From contig SMMW01000622.1 of NCBI GenBank assembly GCA_004794655.1, positions 13,991,157-14,055,156 on the forward strand: a DNA stretch of 64,000 bases, given 5' to 3'. Below are positions 26,862 to 41,800 of the stretch, piece by piece. This DNA comes from Marisa cornuarietis (Eukaryota > Mollusca > Gastropoda > Architaenioglossa > Ampullariidae). Both the position numbers and the translations under genes were made by a program. Positions within the stretch are counted from its first letter, which is position 1; each line of letters starts with the position of its first letter. Below the pieces are notes generated by a model. The model ran no database searches. It was not told the origin of the DNA and saw only the letters and a list, made by a program, of their open reading frames with translations.

Positions 26862-29800
26862 GTGAGTATTGCATTTTTCATGTATGTAAAGTTCAGACTG
26901 TCGACAGACTTGCATTATAGATGGACTGTTGATGGACATGGATGATGATGACGACAATAACAACAATGATAACACTAATGGTGACCGTAATGGTGATAGG
27001 TGGTGAAGGCGGCGGCCTTTTTACATGTGGGCATTATTGGACATCACACAAAAATGTTAACAGTGAATGCCACTGTACTTCTTATAATGGGCATATCTAG
27101 GTTTACGTAATGTGGGCATTAATTGACATCACATAAATAATACCTGAAATGTTGATACATTGCACGTACAAAACGTAAAGGTAGTCCCTTAAAATTTGCG
27201 ATCGTTGGAGCATGAGATGTTAGAGACTGCACTTTTTGGCTAGGGGTGTCTGTCTCTTCTCCCTCGTTGCCATACCTTTCCCCAATCTCTTGCGGAGTCC
27301 CAACAGCCGGCTCGACTTTGGGATGTTCGCAGCGCCACACAGGTATCTGCTTTCTCAACGGTATGACACATCCAAGACGTCTCCTTACACCTTTCCCTAA
27401 ACTGTACCTTTCCGCAAATCTCACAGCAATATATATATATATCGGGGTCGAGCTGGCCCATCGGCAGAACTGCTAATAGTACCCCAGCATCGCACGGCAC
27501 TTTTATTGACAAATGTGTCCGACCACGTCACCGACTTCTTTTTTGTTTTATTTCGCGAATGTGTACGGGGGAAGGTGATCTTCATGAATCGCATGGGAGC
27601 AGTGTTTTAGAAGCTATTATTAATAAACATGTCCTGCATCTGAAGATGTAAGCGGAAATATTTAAGAAAACCAGTAAAGATCATTTAAGCTTAGTTTACT
27701 AGTTTCCCTGCCGCTGTCGTTAACAGGTTTCGAGCATTTTGAAATAGGAAACATTCTGGTTCAGTGTTCTACTAATCTTCAAGGATGCAATCTAACTTTT
27801 CAACATGCTTGATATCTGGCCAGAAAAAAAACGTAATACGTTTCAGGGAAGATCTGTCTTGTGCATCCCTTCTGTAAAGTCATTTTGTTCTACAAGAATG
27901 AGGATTAACTTTGTGCTTACTCGATGACGTCGATCTCTATGGTCCAGCTACATTGAATTAAACGCTAATTGTTGTTACATTTAGCACATTGCTTTGCACA
28001 ATGTATGTTGAGTTGTGGCAAAGGTCTGCTATATTTATGACACCTTGCATGGCAGCGCGTGACAGCAGACGAAACAGGAAGTGAGTTTTGACGTCTGGAT
28101 ACGCAGATAAAAAAGAAAGTGTCGACGGTGGGCAGCAGCGAGACTGGCTGAGCGAGCTTAAGTGTCCATGTGTGACAGAGACGTCATAATAGGCGGAAAC
28201 CTTTGGGGGGAAAAAATCAGGAGGCTATAGTTTATGACCTGTCACAATTTCTGCACCAGTGGGTACTAGAATGGGCACTTACAGCGGAGTCGTTTAACTC
28301 TACAGTTATAGTACATTTGCATGTCACCATTACAGTGATCACACCTCTCTCTGGAAGTGCCACCTGTGGTTGGTTGTCAAGGTTTCCTCCCTTCTTTAGC
28401 TCCTCCACAGTGCCTGATCACTAGAAGGTGGAGGCAAAATGGCTGATAACAGCAGGAGGGATCAAGACTAAACATGATTTTAGCAGGGGATTGTGAGTGT
28501 AGAGCCATTGAAATATCTGAAAACAAGAGTGGTCACAGACTTGTATGTGGTCACTGTAATTTTAAATTAGGGTGCAGTGTAGTCATTAGAACACATTTTT
28601 AGGTCTCATACAAATGTGTTAGTAAAGAAACATGGTGCAGCAACCGATATGTAAGTTTAATGGCGTGGGTTTATCATGCTGCAACTGCTTTTTTGCAGAA
28701 GGAGATACTAAAGTTGAGCCAGGAATATGTTAGAGCACTGGCCCAAGAAAATGCTGATATTGTTGATGGCCCTTATGCAGGACGTTTCACAGCATTTGGT
28801 AAGATGTGTTAATGATAAGTATTACCTCCCCCTCCTCACATGTATAACTGAATCACTTGTTTTATATGGAAAGCATTTGAGGGCATTTTTATCTGATTGT
28901 GGGGTGACAATATTCCTCAGAGATAATGATTTTATTGTAATTTTACGTAAATTTTATGTAACTGCCACATACACATAATGTGTCTGTGTTTGTGAATTCC
29001 ACATCTAGTGTTATGTGTGATGCCTACCCCTAGTCTAAGTGTATTTGAAGCACAATTTTTGATAGTGTGAAGATTATTTTTAATCAGATAGTACTTGCGA
29101 GGCAAAAAAAAATAAATAAATAAAAGGTAAAGTTGATAGCATTCACATATCCTGGTCTTGTAGATTATTTTCTTGCTCATGGTGTAGTTAGCTGCATGCT
29201 TGACTCAAGTAAGAAACCTTGCTCTCAGAAAGACGTCAGAATTAAGCTGTGAATTGATTGTTTGCTCAGATTGTATCTTCATATCTAAGCTAGGGAGCTG
29301 GAAGTTGTAGTAAACTGCATGTTTATTTCTATGCTCTATAAACATTTGTCTTACTGGTGGGCATTTAATACTAAACTTTGGTAAGATACTAAGTCTTTTT
29401 GTTTGTATAATAATAAATTACGGACTGAAAAAATTTGTTTCCTAAAGTAAGGATAAGGACCACTTGCACTCCATTTCAACTGACACTGGTATATTTTTTC
29501 AAGCAGTCGTTGTGTAAATGTTATGCTGTTCACTGCTAAGCGCTTGAAGTTTTTCTTTTTGTGGTAGAGCACAGAGTGGTATAACATCAGATTCCAGTCA
29601 ATGACTTTATTCTTTCTTTACTCCTTGGCTTCTGTTTTTACTTTGCATTTCAACAGTCCACAAAACATTTTTATCAGTTGAGGTATGCTTTTTTGGAAAA
29701 TAGTTTCAGATTCTTTCTAGAGATGACAAATGAACTATTTAGACTGTCAGAGTGATGTAGAAAAACAAAGAAAGTGTCATTATTTTTCAGATCTCAAAAA

Positions 29801-32800
29801 GACCATTGCAGTGTTGTTAGAGAACATACTGGTTAGGCTGGAAAGGCTTGAAAACTATCTCAACATAACAAGTAATGGAACATTTTTGCAAAATGTGCCC
29901 ATTGTATCACCAGAGGAACAGATAATACTTTCTGCTCAAGGTAACTGAAGATACTAAGTATTTTTTGTTTTTAACCTTGGCTTGATAATTTTGTACATTT
30001 GTATTTCTGCAAGTAAAAGGGAGTTGTTTTATGTCATTGCATATTCATTTAGTGTGCTTAAATCGTTTTGCACATTTATACACATATACAAATGTATACA
30101 TTTGTTTATGTGTGTGTGTGTGTGTGCATGCATGGACACATGCATGTTATATATAAGTGTGTGCTATAAGTGATTTTAATAAACGTCTTGATCTGTAAAG
30201 GTGAAAGGGCATTTCTTGTTAATGCATTGAGCATTCAGAAAAGTGGCTTCAATTAATTTTTTTACAGACCTTATTAGTGGTAAAAATGAAAAGTGTGAGC
30301 TCACAGCTGAAGACAAAAAGATTTACCCACACTGTCTCAACAAAATTGAGGTAAAGATTATTCATTATTCATAGTTTTGGTTTATTTTCTTATACAGAAG
30401 TTAATATCTTTATAGTTTTTCTAGCATCAATCTTCCTATCCTTTTAAGGATTCAAACTGTATAAAAAAAAGTGAATGTTTCATCTGTTGCTTTATTATTA
30501 AAGAGAAATAATTTTCTGTTTTATTTGTGACAAACAATTGTTTAGCTTTGTGGCTGTTGAATTTGAAAACATGTATTACACCTATGGAGTCTACTAAGCA
30601 GCAGGAAGTACAGTAAAAATAGAAAGCTGTAGAGGGTGTGCCTATTTGTCAGGATATACCTATATGCAAGGAATTGCTTACTGTGTAAAATTTTATTCAT
30701 AAAGTAGTGCTAAGTCATAAAATAAGTTAATTAGAAAATGTTTGAGTATCCTGTTGTAAGCATCTGGTTGGCAAGCATTTGTTTTGAAAGTGTTGGTCAG
30801 TGCGGTTTTATTATGAAGGTTCTGACAGTGCTTGGTTTCTTTTCCACATGTGCTGACAGTGGATGAGAACGATGTGGAAGTCTGACCCTTGCTATGAGGC
30901 CCATGGTGTCGATGGGTCAGAGTGTTCTTTTATAATGTATCTCAGCGAGGTACGGTGTCATGTCTGGGCAAGAAAAATATTATTATTTAAGGAAACTGTG
31001 AATACTATGGCATATTACAGACATAGATATCTATAGAGTTGTTGTTTATTGAGGAAAGTGCTTCGACCAAGTGATGATTTCGCACAGTGGGGGGAAAGGG
31101 AGGGGGAGGAAACCATACCTGGAGAAAACCCAGCACCCAGCCCTGCGAACAGGTGACACATACAGAGTTTCCCTAGACGAGATCTGAACCCTGAGCTGCT
31201 AAGCGAGTGTTTTAACCATTACACTACCGGGGCCCCTGATATCTGTGGAGAGCATTTGCTAAGCTAATATATTTAGCAGATTTTGAGGAAAATTGGTAAT
31301 TGTCTTCTGAAGAAAACTACCAAGACAAGGCATTTTCACAATCATTGAATCATGTAGTATAGTTTATTTATTTTAATTTTACTGGTTTTGCATATATTTT
31401 AACTGAGCACATTTCCCATGTTTAAATTCCCCATTACTTTGGGATAATTAAAGTTAGTCATTGCCATTGCATAGTAATCAGGTTTTTGTTTAATATGCCA
31501 GAATGAGGTTTAGAATAAAACAGGTCACAAGTACTAATTTAAATATGCAATAAGTGAATTGGTCTTTTCTTGATGTGTGGGTCAGTGCTGGACGTATCAT
31601 CTGCTTTTTTTTTAATTTTAATATTTCAGGTAGAAGGTTGGTGTCCTAGAAAAGGATGGAACAGATCAAACCAAACTTTGTCTTTTGAACCAAAGAGATA
31701 TGTAAGCGCGCTCTCTTTCTCTTTTATTAAGAGTTTACATTGATTTCACATAAGTATCTATTACCTTGCATTATTTTCATGCTTTTAACTGACAGTTAAA
31801 ATGCTTACTTTTCATGCAAAAGAACTATTCCTTTTTTCTGCCTCCAGGCCAACATTACTACTGAACTGAAGGGTCTTTTAGATCTGCTTGTGGATCCCAA
31901 TGAACGTCAGGGATATGCATGGATTCGGATGCGCATCACACGTCTGTGGGATAAATGGGTGAATGGTATGCAGAATCTTGCTTCAAAGCAGGATCTTAGC
32001 AAAAGAACAAAACATAAGGTATGAAAATGCTCGTGATTACATTTGGGGTCAGTTTATGATCTTTTAATTATTTAAATAACCCAAAACTTTCCGAAACCCA
32101 GATTAGTGTAAACTTAAGGTGCAAGCACGCGATGTGTGTGTATATAAGTGTGCATGTGTGAACCTCCACAGGCTTTAATGAGTTACCGTTTTTTCATGAA
32201 TTTATGGGTGGATATTTAAAAGGTGGGTTTTTTCCCTCTTCTTAGTAAGTGCATCTTGGTTTTGTTTTCTTAATGTCCAAATTACATTACTTTTTAAGCC
32301 TTAGAGATTTCCAGAAAGATAGTCACTTCAGTATGTTGATTATAGACCACTGTCAAAAAAGATAAAATGCACTTTTTTCTTATTAGCTGGAAGCAAATAT
32401 TTATTACGTATTATTGGGGAATAAAGCATAAACTCTTTTTTTTCAAAGTTAATTTCCATTCTTGATGCCAGGATAAGAGAGAGGCTTCACAAATTATCCA
32501 GTATCACTTAGTAAAAGTTAAGTATGTTAATTTAAAAGATCTTTACAAAGATTTCTCTTAAAATTGTTTAAGTATTCACTCCAGGACTTTGATCTCTCAT
32601 CCTCTTTACAGATTCTTGTACATCTTGGCCTGCTGTCCAAACAAAGTGGCTGGAAGTTTGCAGAAATGCAGTTCAAAGGTGTGCTTTCCTTTGTTAAAAT
32701 TAGAAATGTAATGCTGTGTTGTGAATTATTGTCATGTTATGATCTGTGACTCAAACATTACTGAGTGAGATCGTTAGTGCCCAGCAAATAATGAGAATTG

Positions 32801-35800
32801 GTGACAGAAAAGAACTTCTTAAACTGCTTATACCCTGCATTTTCCTTCCCTAAAGCTCTTTTAAATTACTTCTTTTCTAGGTGGTCCTTTAGGGGAGCTG
32901 GTTCAGTGGAGTGACCTCATATCAGTCTTGTATATCCTGGGTCATGAACTCACCATTACAAGTGAAGCAGAGCAGCTTGTGCAGTGAGTGGCATGACTTC
33001 TGAACCTACCATTTTAGTAAACTTCCATGTGTCAGTCCATGTACAGATTAATGCTCTGTGATTTAAGGTCTCATTGGATGCACACCCTTTTTTCTAATGA
33101 CTGGATAAAGTTTAGTGCAAGATAATATGTCCCCAAATATTATTGAATAGCCCCTTTCTATTCAAAAGTTACATGCCTAAAAACATCACCATGCACAGAA
33201 AGAGGTCAAAACCATGATGTTGCATCCAAAATAACAGTCTTATCTCTCCCTTTGAGTGGGACCTTCATGACATAAACATATGCATGTACAATCCTGACCC
33301 CTGTGTAGTTGATCCCTTTCTGGGCATGGTGATGTTTGTGTGTATCTCGATAACAGAAGGGCGTGTTAACCTATATTTGGGAAGTAGAGTCTTGCATTAA
33401 GCTTTACCCAGTCTTTAGAAAAATATTCTGCACCCCGCCAGACCACTAAAGATGGATGTGTCGCTTGTTGTTTGTGCGATGTACAGCTGATCAGAAATTT
33501 CACTCATTGCAAATGGAGTTAATATATGCTAATGTAGAATTGGTTATTACATTAGCTATTAACATGATTCAGGTTGTGAAGAATTGTGATGATGATGATG
33601 ATGAGAAGAATTAGATGTTCAAGTACATTTACTCACTTTATAGTTAGGTTCAGTGTGCATATGGGAGCTTTGGTGGCGCAGGGGTTAGCGCCTGTCACCT
33701 ATACAGTGAAGGCTGGCTGTCCTGTGTTCAGCTCTCGTCTTAGGCACACTGTTCTTTCTCTGCATGTGGCATCTGTTTATAGGGCTGGCTGCCTTGCCGT
33801 GATATAGCCTTAGATGCTGGCTTGGTGTAAAACACCATTTCCCCCACCCCCTCCCGCCATATAAAAGCAACACACGTTTAAAAAAATAAAAAATTAAATA
33901 CACTATTAATGTGCATACAGAGACCTAAATATAACAACAAATGTACAGACACAACGACACAGTATCAAAGTAAAGGACCAGTACTTGCAGGAGACAGAGT
34001 TTTTAAACACCATACTATGAGAAAATGGAGGCCTTCCTTATTTCAAGGAACATTTGTCTCCAGATATTTTCCAGCCATGACGGAAAGTTATTTGCTGCCA
34101 GGACACTGGTGAAGTGTACACTTGATTAGCCCATAATTTTAGTCACTATTTTGTTAACTTAGAGCTAACAATTTTTGCATGATGACAATAATCACACACA
34201 GGGTCTACTGTGTTGATATATTTATCCATAACACTGACTAACAGCTTATGATTTTTGTTGAATTTCAGAATGCTTTCAGAAGTTCCAGAGGCAAAGACAC
34301 CATGCCAGACACGGAAAGAACTGCCAGTTACCATTATATACACAGATATTGTAGGACTTATTCAATTTAAGAAGAGGGTCAAGGCAGGATTTGCAAAGTT
34401 CAGGTGAAGAGATATAAGTGTTGTGAAAACTTGAAAAAGCATAAGTATGAACTGTTGTTTGGGGACAAAAGTGATAGGCTTGGTGAGTAAAGATAAATGT
34501 TAGCAACAGCATAATTCTGCTTAATATTGGTTAGTAAAATCTCCATATTAAGACTTGCTAAAATCCACTAAAATCAGGCCATAACTAATAGAGGTCGTAG
34601 TAGGGAAATAAATTTCCTATAAATTCAAGTTCATTCATTTACATGTTAAAAATAAAGCCAAAAATCATATCATCGTGCTTTTTTATGACTTTTGCTTTTA
34701 GTCGGTCATGCTTATTCTGCCATTGTTGCACTTGATTGAAAATTTAAAGGGAAACTCTCTAAGAAGCCCAATCGATCAATACACCAGTACTTATGGTAAA
34801 ACACTCTCTGTAAAATGGTAAAAATGCACATTTTTTATTTTTTGAATGTGATTTCTACAAAACGTTGCAATTGAGTACAAACAGTCATAATAATCGCATG
34901 TTTATAAACACGTGACTTCTGCAAAAGGTCGTTACTGAAGCACAATCAACTGATGCGTGCTGGTAAACAACCGGGGCTAGTCATTTCAACCAAAACCATA
35001 CTGAGCTCTTGCCTGAGTCAAATCAACCCCATATTGTGATCATATTGTCCCAACACTGACCCAAGCCCAGGCTAAATGAATGCCTGAGCAGCGACACCAG
35101 TTTAATGTTGACCAAATATCTTCATGAATAAAAAGAATAAACGATGACCAAAGGTATTTAAAAAAAAAAATTAAGAGAAAATCGTGTTTATGGTGCCATC
35201 AGGAGATATGGATTGCCAAGCAGCCATGTTCCCTTAGTAAGACGGTGGCTGAACTCGTACAAACATTGCATGGCGCTCTGTTGGTAATATTGTATGTTAA
35301 TAGTTACTTGTGTCATTGATGATCCATTTGTTTTTTAGTCCAGGGTTGATTCAACTTTTGGTGTGGGCGCGATGTATATTTATGTATGACAGTGTGGTCA
35401 TGGGGGGGTCAGTTCGATTCAGGTGGATGGTAAATATGACTGGAGCAATATGCTTTTGGGTCAAAATGACCAGTGAGCCAATGAACAAGCAGTTTCTTTC
35501 AATGTATAGTTGATTTATTCTACATATTATTTCAATGTTGAAATACAGGACAAATGATCAGCGAGAAGCAATCTATTTTAAAATGTACTTAATACATTTC
35601 AACTCACGATTTCTGCAAAATAGTTGTAATAATGATAAGTTTTGTTGAGGAGGTAGTCATAATAGAGATATTTATATAGTGAAATACATCTATGAAAATG
35701 GTTTGGCTATATCTAAGAGGGGGTCACAATAAAAGGTCTTAATAAGAAAGTTTTACTGTAGTGAATGCAGAGTCTATTATGAGAAATAATTAGTTTTTGT

Positions 35801-38800
35801 TGCATTATTTTCAAAGTAAACTTTTGAGTTGGTGGTATAATGTCATTATTATTACATTTGTTGAAAATATTTGTCTGATCATCAGTTGGTGTTTATAGCT
35901 GGAATCCTCATTCTCACATAAAATTAACATCATCAGGAACAGCACCTTGTGAAAGGTTCTTTGCCACCCAGAAATATTTCACCAGCTGATGTTGCTGTTT
36001 CTGGTCTGTTACATGCACAGCTGCCTGTTTCGCATTCTGGACTCATTTGGGACAGAGCCAGCATATAATCATCATGTCTTTGCCAAACAGAATAAAATTC
36101 TCTCATCATGGGGCGGTTTGGATCTTAATCTTAGGCAGTTCTTCACTATGTTTCGTAAGTGTTTGCTTGCTCATTATCTCAGTAGTTTGTACATGGTTGT
36201 CATGCTAGAGTTTGTTTGAGGGCTCTTATTAGTTGTGAGGGCTACTTCTTGTCTGCTTCGTAAAATAATTTTATTGACTCTTCCAGTCTGTATTATTGGG
36301 CTTTAATAGACAGCCTGTAAAGAGCACTCAAAAACTTGCACCATAAATTATGACTGCAGGCTTTTACAACAAACAGTAAAAGATTTCAAGGACTCGTGGA
36401 AAGGAGAAATTCTCAGCACATTTCTAAAGTAGAAAGATCCTTTAACATTCTCTTTAAATGTGATCTTTCTCTTTTTTTTTTCTTTTTTTTAAATCAGTGT
36501 TGTAGCTAATATTTTTCACTTGAATTTTTTCCTAACCCATTCTAGCACAAATGCAAACTTGAACATAATGCACATTTATGAACATATCATTACTGTGCCA
36601 CTATTGATAATGACAACTAAGACAATAAAAGGTAATAATGTCAGTGTTGAGGTCCTACAATCAGTTAGCTGTAAGGGTAGTAGCCTGTACATGATTGATC
36701 ACATCTAATGCACACAGCATGTGGAAGATGGCGCTGAACTGTCACAATACAATACAATTTTATTTATCCACAAGGGCAATTTCTGCAGCCTTTTACTTGT
36801 CTCAGTAAATGAGATTCACATTATCTTGGGTGACTACAGGGAGTTTTCCAGTGAGAGGCATGAACAAAACCAGCCACCTAGCACTCCAGAATGAAGCAGC
36901 TAATTTTTGTTTTGTTGCAGCTCATTCACCAGACAACTCTTTCATGGGCTTTGTCGTAGAACATCATCTCAATGACACTGTATCGGAAGATCAAGAGCGA
37001 AAGAATATAGCACTTGTGTATGGCAAAAATGAATACATGTGGGAAGTAAGTACATGATTATTTTTTGTGTAGTATAACTCTGTTTAGTCCTCGTGTGTGT
37101 GTGTGTGTGTGTTTCAATCTAGAATCAGGATTGTGGATATGTTCATATGTCTGCACATGTACACCTACAAGTTTAATAGAGAGCTAATATATACCAAAGT
37201 GATCTTTTAGAAGGGATTCTGTCAACTTGCCATTGCCAGAAAGGACTAAGGAAGAAATTTTAAGTCATTTAATTAAAGAACAGTATATCTCGGGTTTCAA
37301 GGTTTTGTGGAGTTCTTATTCCTTGTGTTCTAAGTGTATATATCTATGTATTCAAAACCAATGCTGTGCAGGGTAAGAAAGCATATCTAGATGTCATCCA
37401 AGAGTATCTGGAAATTCATGGGACTGTGTACCAGGAGCAAGGAGCTCCATCCAAAATTCCTTCATATGTTGTTAATCATGGCATCCTTGCTGGCTCAGAT
37501 TTGCATACACTTCTGAGAAAAGTGAAGGTGAACATGTTTATTTTTCTGCTGCTTTGAAAAAAGTTAATTGTTCAGAGTAAAATTGCCCACTGTTGTATTT
37601 CACAAATTAGCTCACAATGTTGAGATAAAGCTTGACAGTATGACTTACTACAGATTAATGTATACTTGATCATTTGCTGTGACCAGAGTCGTAACTGTTG
37701 TTTCCATTACAGGTATTTGTTGGCCTAGGTTTTCCTTATGAAGGCCCTGCACCACTTGAGGCTATTGCCAATGGAGCTGTTTTTCTGAACCCACGCTTCA
37801 ATCCACCACATAGCAGCAGAAACACTAAGTTTTTTAAAGGGAAGCCCACTCAGAGAGAAGTAAGTACCAAAATGCAGAAAAAAATCAAATATATCTTTGA
37901 TTGTAGAGATATGAGTTGCTGTTTTGGACATTTAATGTTGCTTTGCTAATTACTTTTATTTTTGAAAACCACATCTTTTACCTGCAGGAAGAAGAGACAT
38001 GGATATGAGTTTTTGTTGTTTCTTTTTTTGTCCATGCTACATTTTTTAGACCTTACATTTTTTTATGCTGGTGTGAAAATATGGAGGTATACTTTCTGAT
38101 CAATTTTCTTTGTTGAATTCTGTCTCTTATTTGTTTCTTTACTTTTTAAAGTGCCACATATTTCTGTAAATGACAAATTATAAAAGGAAGATTTTGAGGC
38201 AATGAGTGCTAATTAACCATATTTCAAGAGTTCTGTTTTGAATGGCTGTAAGCAAAGTGTAATTTCTTTTAATAAGATTATATTTTGTCAAATATAGTCT
38301 ACATGCAAAGTCTGTTTCAGCAAGTATCATTCATGACAGCAATAATATTTTTGTTACATAAGTGTGCAATTATTGCTGTTTCAGGTCACTTCACAACATC
38401 CATATGCAGAAGTTTTCATAGGCAAGCCACATGTTTATACCATTGATATTAACAACCTTACAGAGGTTCATGAGGCAGTGCAAGCTATTCTCAGGAAGAA
38501 TAAGGTAATGGTACTGCTTGTCAATCTGTTAAAAACTAGCCTGCATCCTTTATAAAAGAACACTTATAAGAGACCTAGACTTGCTCTTCTAGATCTTTGT
38601 GGCTGCTATTTGTTGAATGTAAACATAATGCCTTTGGTATAAAACCCACCAAAAGATAATAATCATGAGTCTTTTTGTCTGATGTCTCTTTAACTGCATG
38701 ATTTTCACTGCTAGTGTTTTCTCATGCCAGTTTTCGGCCTACACTCCGTATGAGTACACAGAAGAGGGGATGCTGCAAAGAATGTCTGCCTACATTCAAC

Positions 38801-41800
38801 ACCAGCAGTTTTGTGATTTTCAGCACCAGGTGGCCAGATGGCCTCCTTCATCTGCTGTAACATTCCTCTTGGCCCAGCCTGGATTGTCCTGTTCTCAGGC
38901 CTGCTGGGCTAAAGGTGTGTAATAGTTGTTGACAGAAGTACCTGTCATTTATTTACTGAATCAAGTGCAGAGTTATCAGGTGCATCAGATGAGTTACTAC
39001 TTATTGTACTAATGCTTATTTAAGTTAAAGTATTTTCATAGTTCTAACATTTTCACACCATTGTTTGTAAATATGTTTGTCCCTTGCATCAACTAAACCG
39101 AGCAGATCTCCTGCACATATGTCATGTCCAATAAGTTTTACTCCAAAACTATGTCAACAAAAATGGATGAAATCAGATCATTAAACTAGGTAAACCATTG
39201 TTGAATGGAGGTAATCCCTTAACACAGCAACATGAAGGGGTTGATCTAAATTTTTCCAGAGGCACCATTTGTTTTAAAAAATAAAAAAAAAATGATGGCG
39301 ACATGAGGGTACAGTTATGATGTTGGTGACTTTTATTACCATCTTGGAGCCTGTTTCCTACAATAGAGTTGCATTCATCAAAATGAGTTATGATTATTCG
39401 TTTCTGAGTGCTGTGTGATCACTAGAACCTAGAAACGGGTAGCCAAGTGGTTAGAGTGCTAGCGTCTGAACTAAGAGTGCACTGGTTCAATACCAGATTA
39501 GCACAGCTGGTGGGTGCCTGAATCCATAGAGGGTTGGGGAAGGTAAGGCAGTGAGGGATGATGATGATGATGATGATGATGATGTCCATTTGTAATGCGC
39601 AGGTATCCATTCAGAAGAATGCTCATTGCGCAGCAAAAACAAAATAAATAAAAAATAAGAAGAAAAAAATTAAAAAATAAAAATAAAAAAATAAAGGAAA
39701 TAAATAGATAAAACACCAGGAAAGTAACAGAAGTAACAGAAGTGTTGCTTGGTTGTTTAAGTTTAAGTCCATCTTAAATAAACAGATGGGTCTTCAGTCT
39801 TTTTCGAAACGTGGTTGGTGAGGAGATGGTGGACAGTGACGACGGCAGGGCATTCCACAGTTTAGGTGCCGCGTTTTTGAAGGCCCTGGCTCCAGTGCGC
39901 TTCTTGTTTGTGTCTTCCACTGCAGGGAGACAGAAGCGGGACTGGGAGCCAGAGCGCAGACCACGTGACGGCTGGTAGGGAGGAACTACCTCTTGTAAAT
40001 AGTCAGGAGCAGTTTTGTACATGCAGGACTGTGCAATCGAAAGCACTTTGTGGTCAATGCGCTTTTTCACTGGGAGCCAGTGAAGGCTCTGTAGGATAGG
40101 GGTGATGTGCTCAGTGGACCACTTTGCACGGGTGACAATCCTTGCGGCTGTGTTTTGAACTCTTTGGAGTCGATCCAGCTGCGCACCAGGTGTACCCCAC
40201 AATGCACTATTACAGTAGTCTAATCTTGATATGATGGTAGTCACAGCAAGTGAGTTGGCAGCAGCTTGAGTCAGCATGGGCCGTAGTCTACCTAAAGTCC
40301 TCAAAAAGTAGTAGGATTTTGCCACAACAGAACTAAAATGGTTGCACATGGAGAGTTCTGCATCAATAAACAGCCCTAGGTCCCGCACACAGTCAGCAAA
40401 GGCTATGGAGGAGTCACCGACCTGCACGGCACTAATGTCAATCTGCTCCCTTCTGGCCCTGGGGCCGCACAGTAACGCTTCTGTCTTGTCGTCATTGAGT
40501 TTAAGACGATTTCTGGTCATCCAGGCCTTCACAGCAACACAACAAGATTCAAGTCGCTGAAGCGCACTCCTAGCCACTGCTGGGTCGGGGAGAAAACTGT
40601 GCAGAATCTGTGTATCGTCCGCAAAGAACTGTCGTCCCATTTGAAAGCGTTCAATTACCCATCCAAGCTGTGAACTATATACCGAAAATAATAATGGACC
40701 CAGAACGGATCCCTGTGGTACGCCACACACCAGAGGAACTGCCTCAGAGCTTGCAGAGCCGACAATCACTCTCTGAGATCTATCGGCAAGATAGGAGTCA
40801 ATCCACTGCAGCGCAGCGCCCTGGATACCAGCTTCTGACGACAGTCTCTGGAGCAGCAGGCGGTGGTTGATGGTGTCAAACGCACTACTCAGGTCGAGTA
40901 ATACCAACAGCACTAAGTTGCCAGAGTTGACACTACAAAGAATGTCATTGGTCACACGAAGAAGAGCAGTTTCTGTGCTGAAGCCAGGACGATACGCTGA
41001 CTGAAATTTATCCAGGCAGCCATAAGTTATAAAATGGGTCATAAGTTGCTCTGCGACCACCCTCTCAAGTAGCTTGGAAATATATGATAAATTTGACACT
41101 GGACGATAGTTTTTACAGTCAGAGGGATCCAGGTTTGCCTTTTTCAACAAGGGCTTCACAAGGGAGAGGAGATAGGCACCATCCTCATGTAAAGCTGGCC
41201 CTGAGAAAAGTGAGGTCTCTTACACCTAACCCCCTAACGGCCTGAAAAGGTTAGGGGATCACCTTTACCTTATTTGAATCCATTGTCTACAAGACTAGAC
41301 ACCATAAGGATCCTTCATTTTATGTAAATCAGTGTCCAAAAATTATTTAATTGAAAATGTCATTGGATATACCTAATTTCCTTTAGATTTACAAGAAAGT
41401 ACTGCTTTACAATAGACTACAATTGATACAGTTTATTTTAGCTTACTTTGAACTGCTACTTTGGAAAACTGATCACAAGCAGTTCTTGATTTTCTTTATT
41501 CCTCTTATGTTCAACTACACCTAATATTTTTCAAATGGTTTGCAGATTTAATCTGTGAGCCAACTCATTTTTTGGAAAGCAACTCAGAGGCTGCCCTGAT
41601 GAATCATAGCATTATCTGCTCTAGTTCCAGTCAGTCAGCAAATATATACTACCCTGCGTTCAATGCTGAAACTGGAGCATGCATTGTTCAGGAAGACGAA
41701 GCACTATTCAGTTGTGTTGGAGGTAAAGATAATATTCAGCGCATCTGCCCTTGTCGAACTTACATCCCAGGACAGTATGCCTTATGTGTGGGATGTGAGA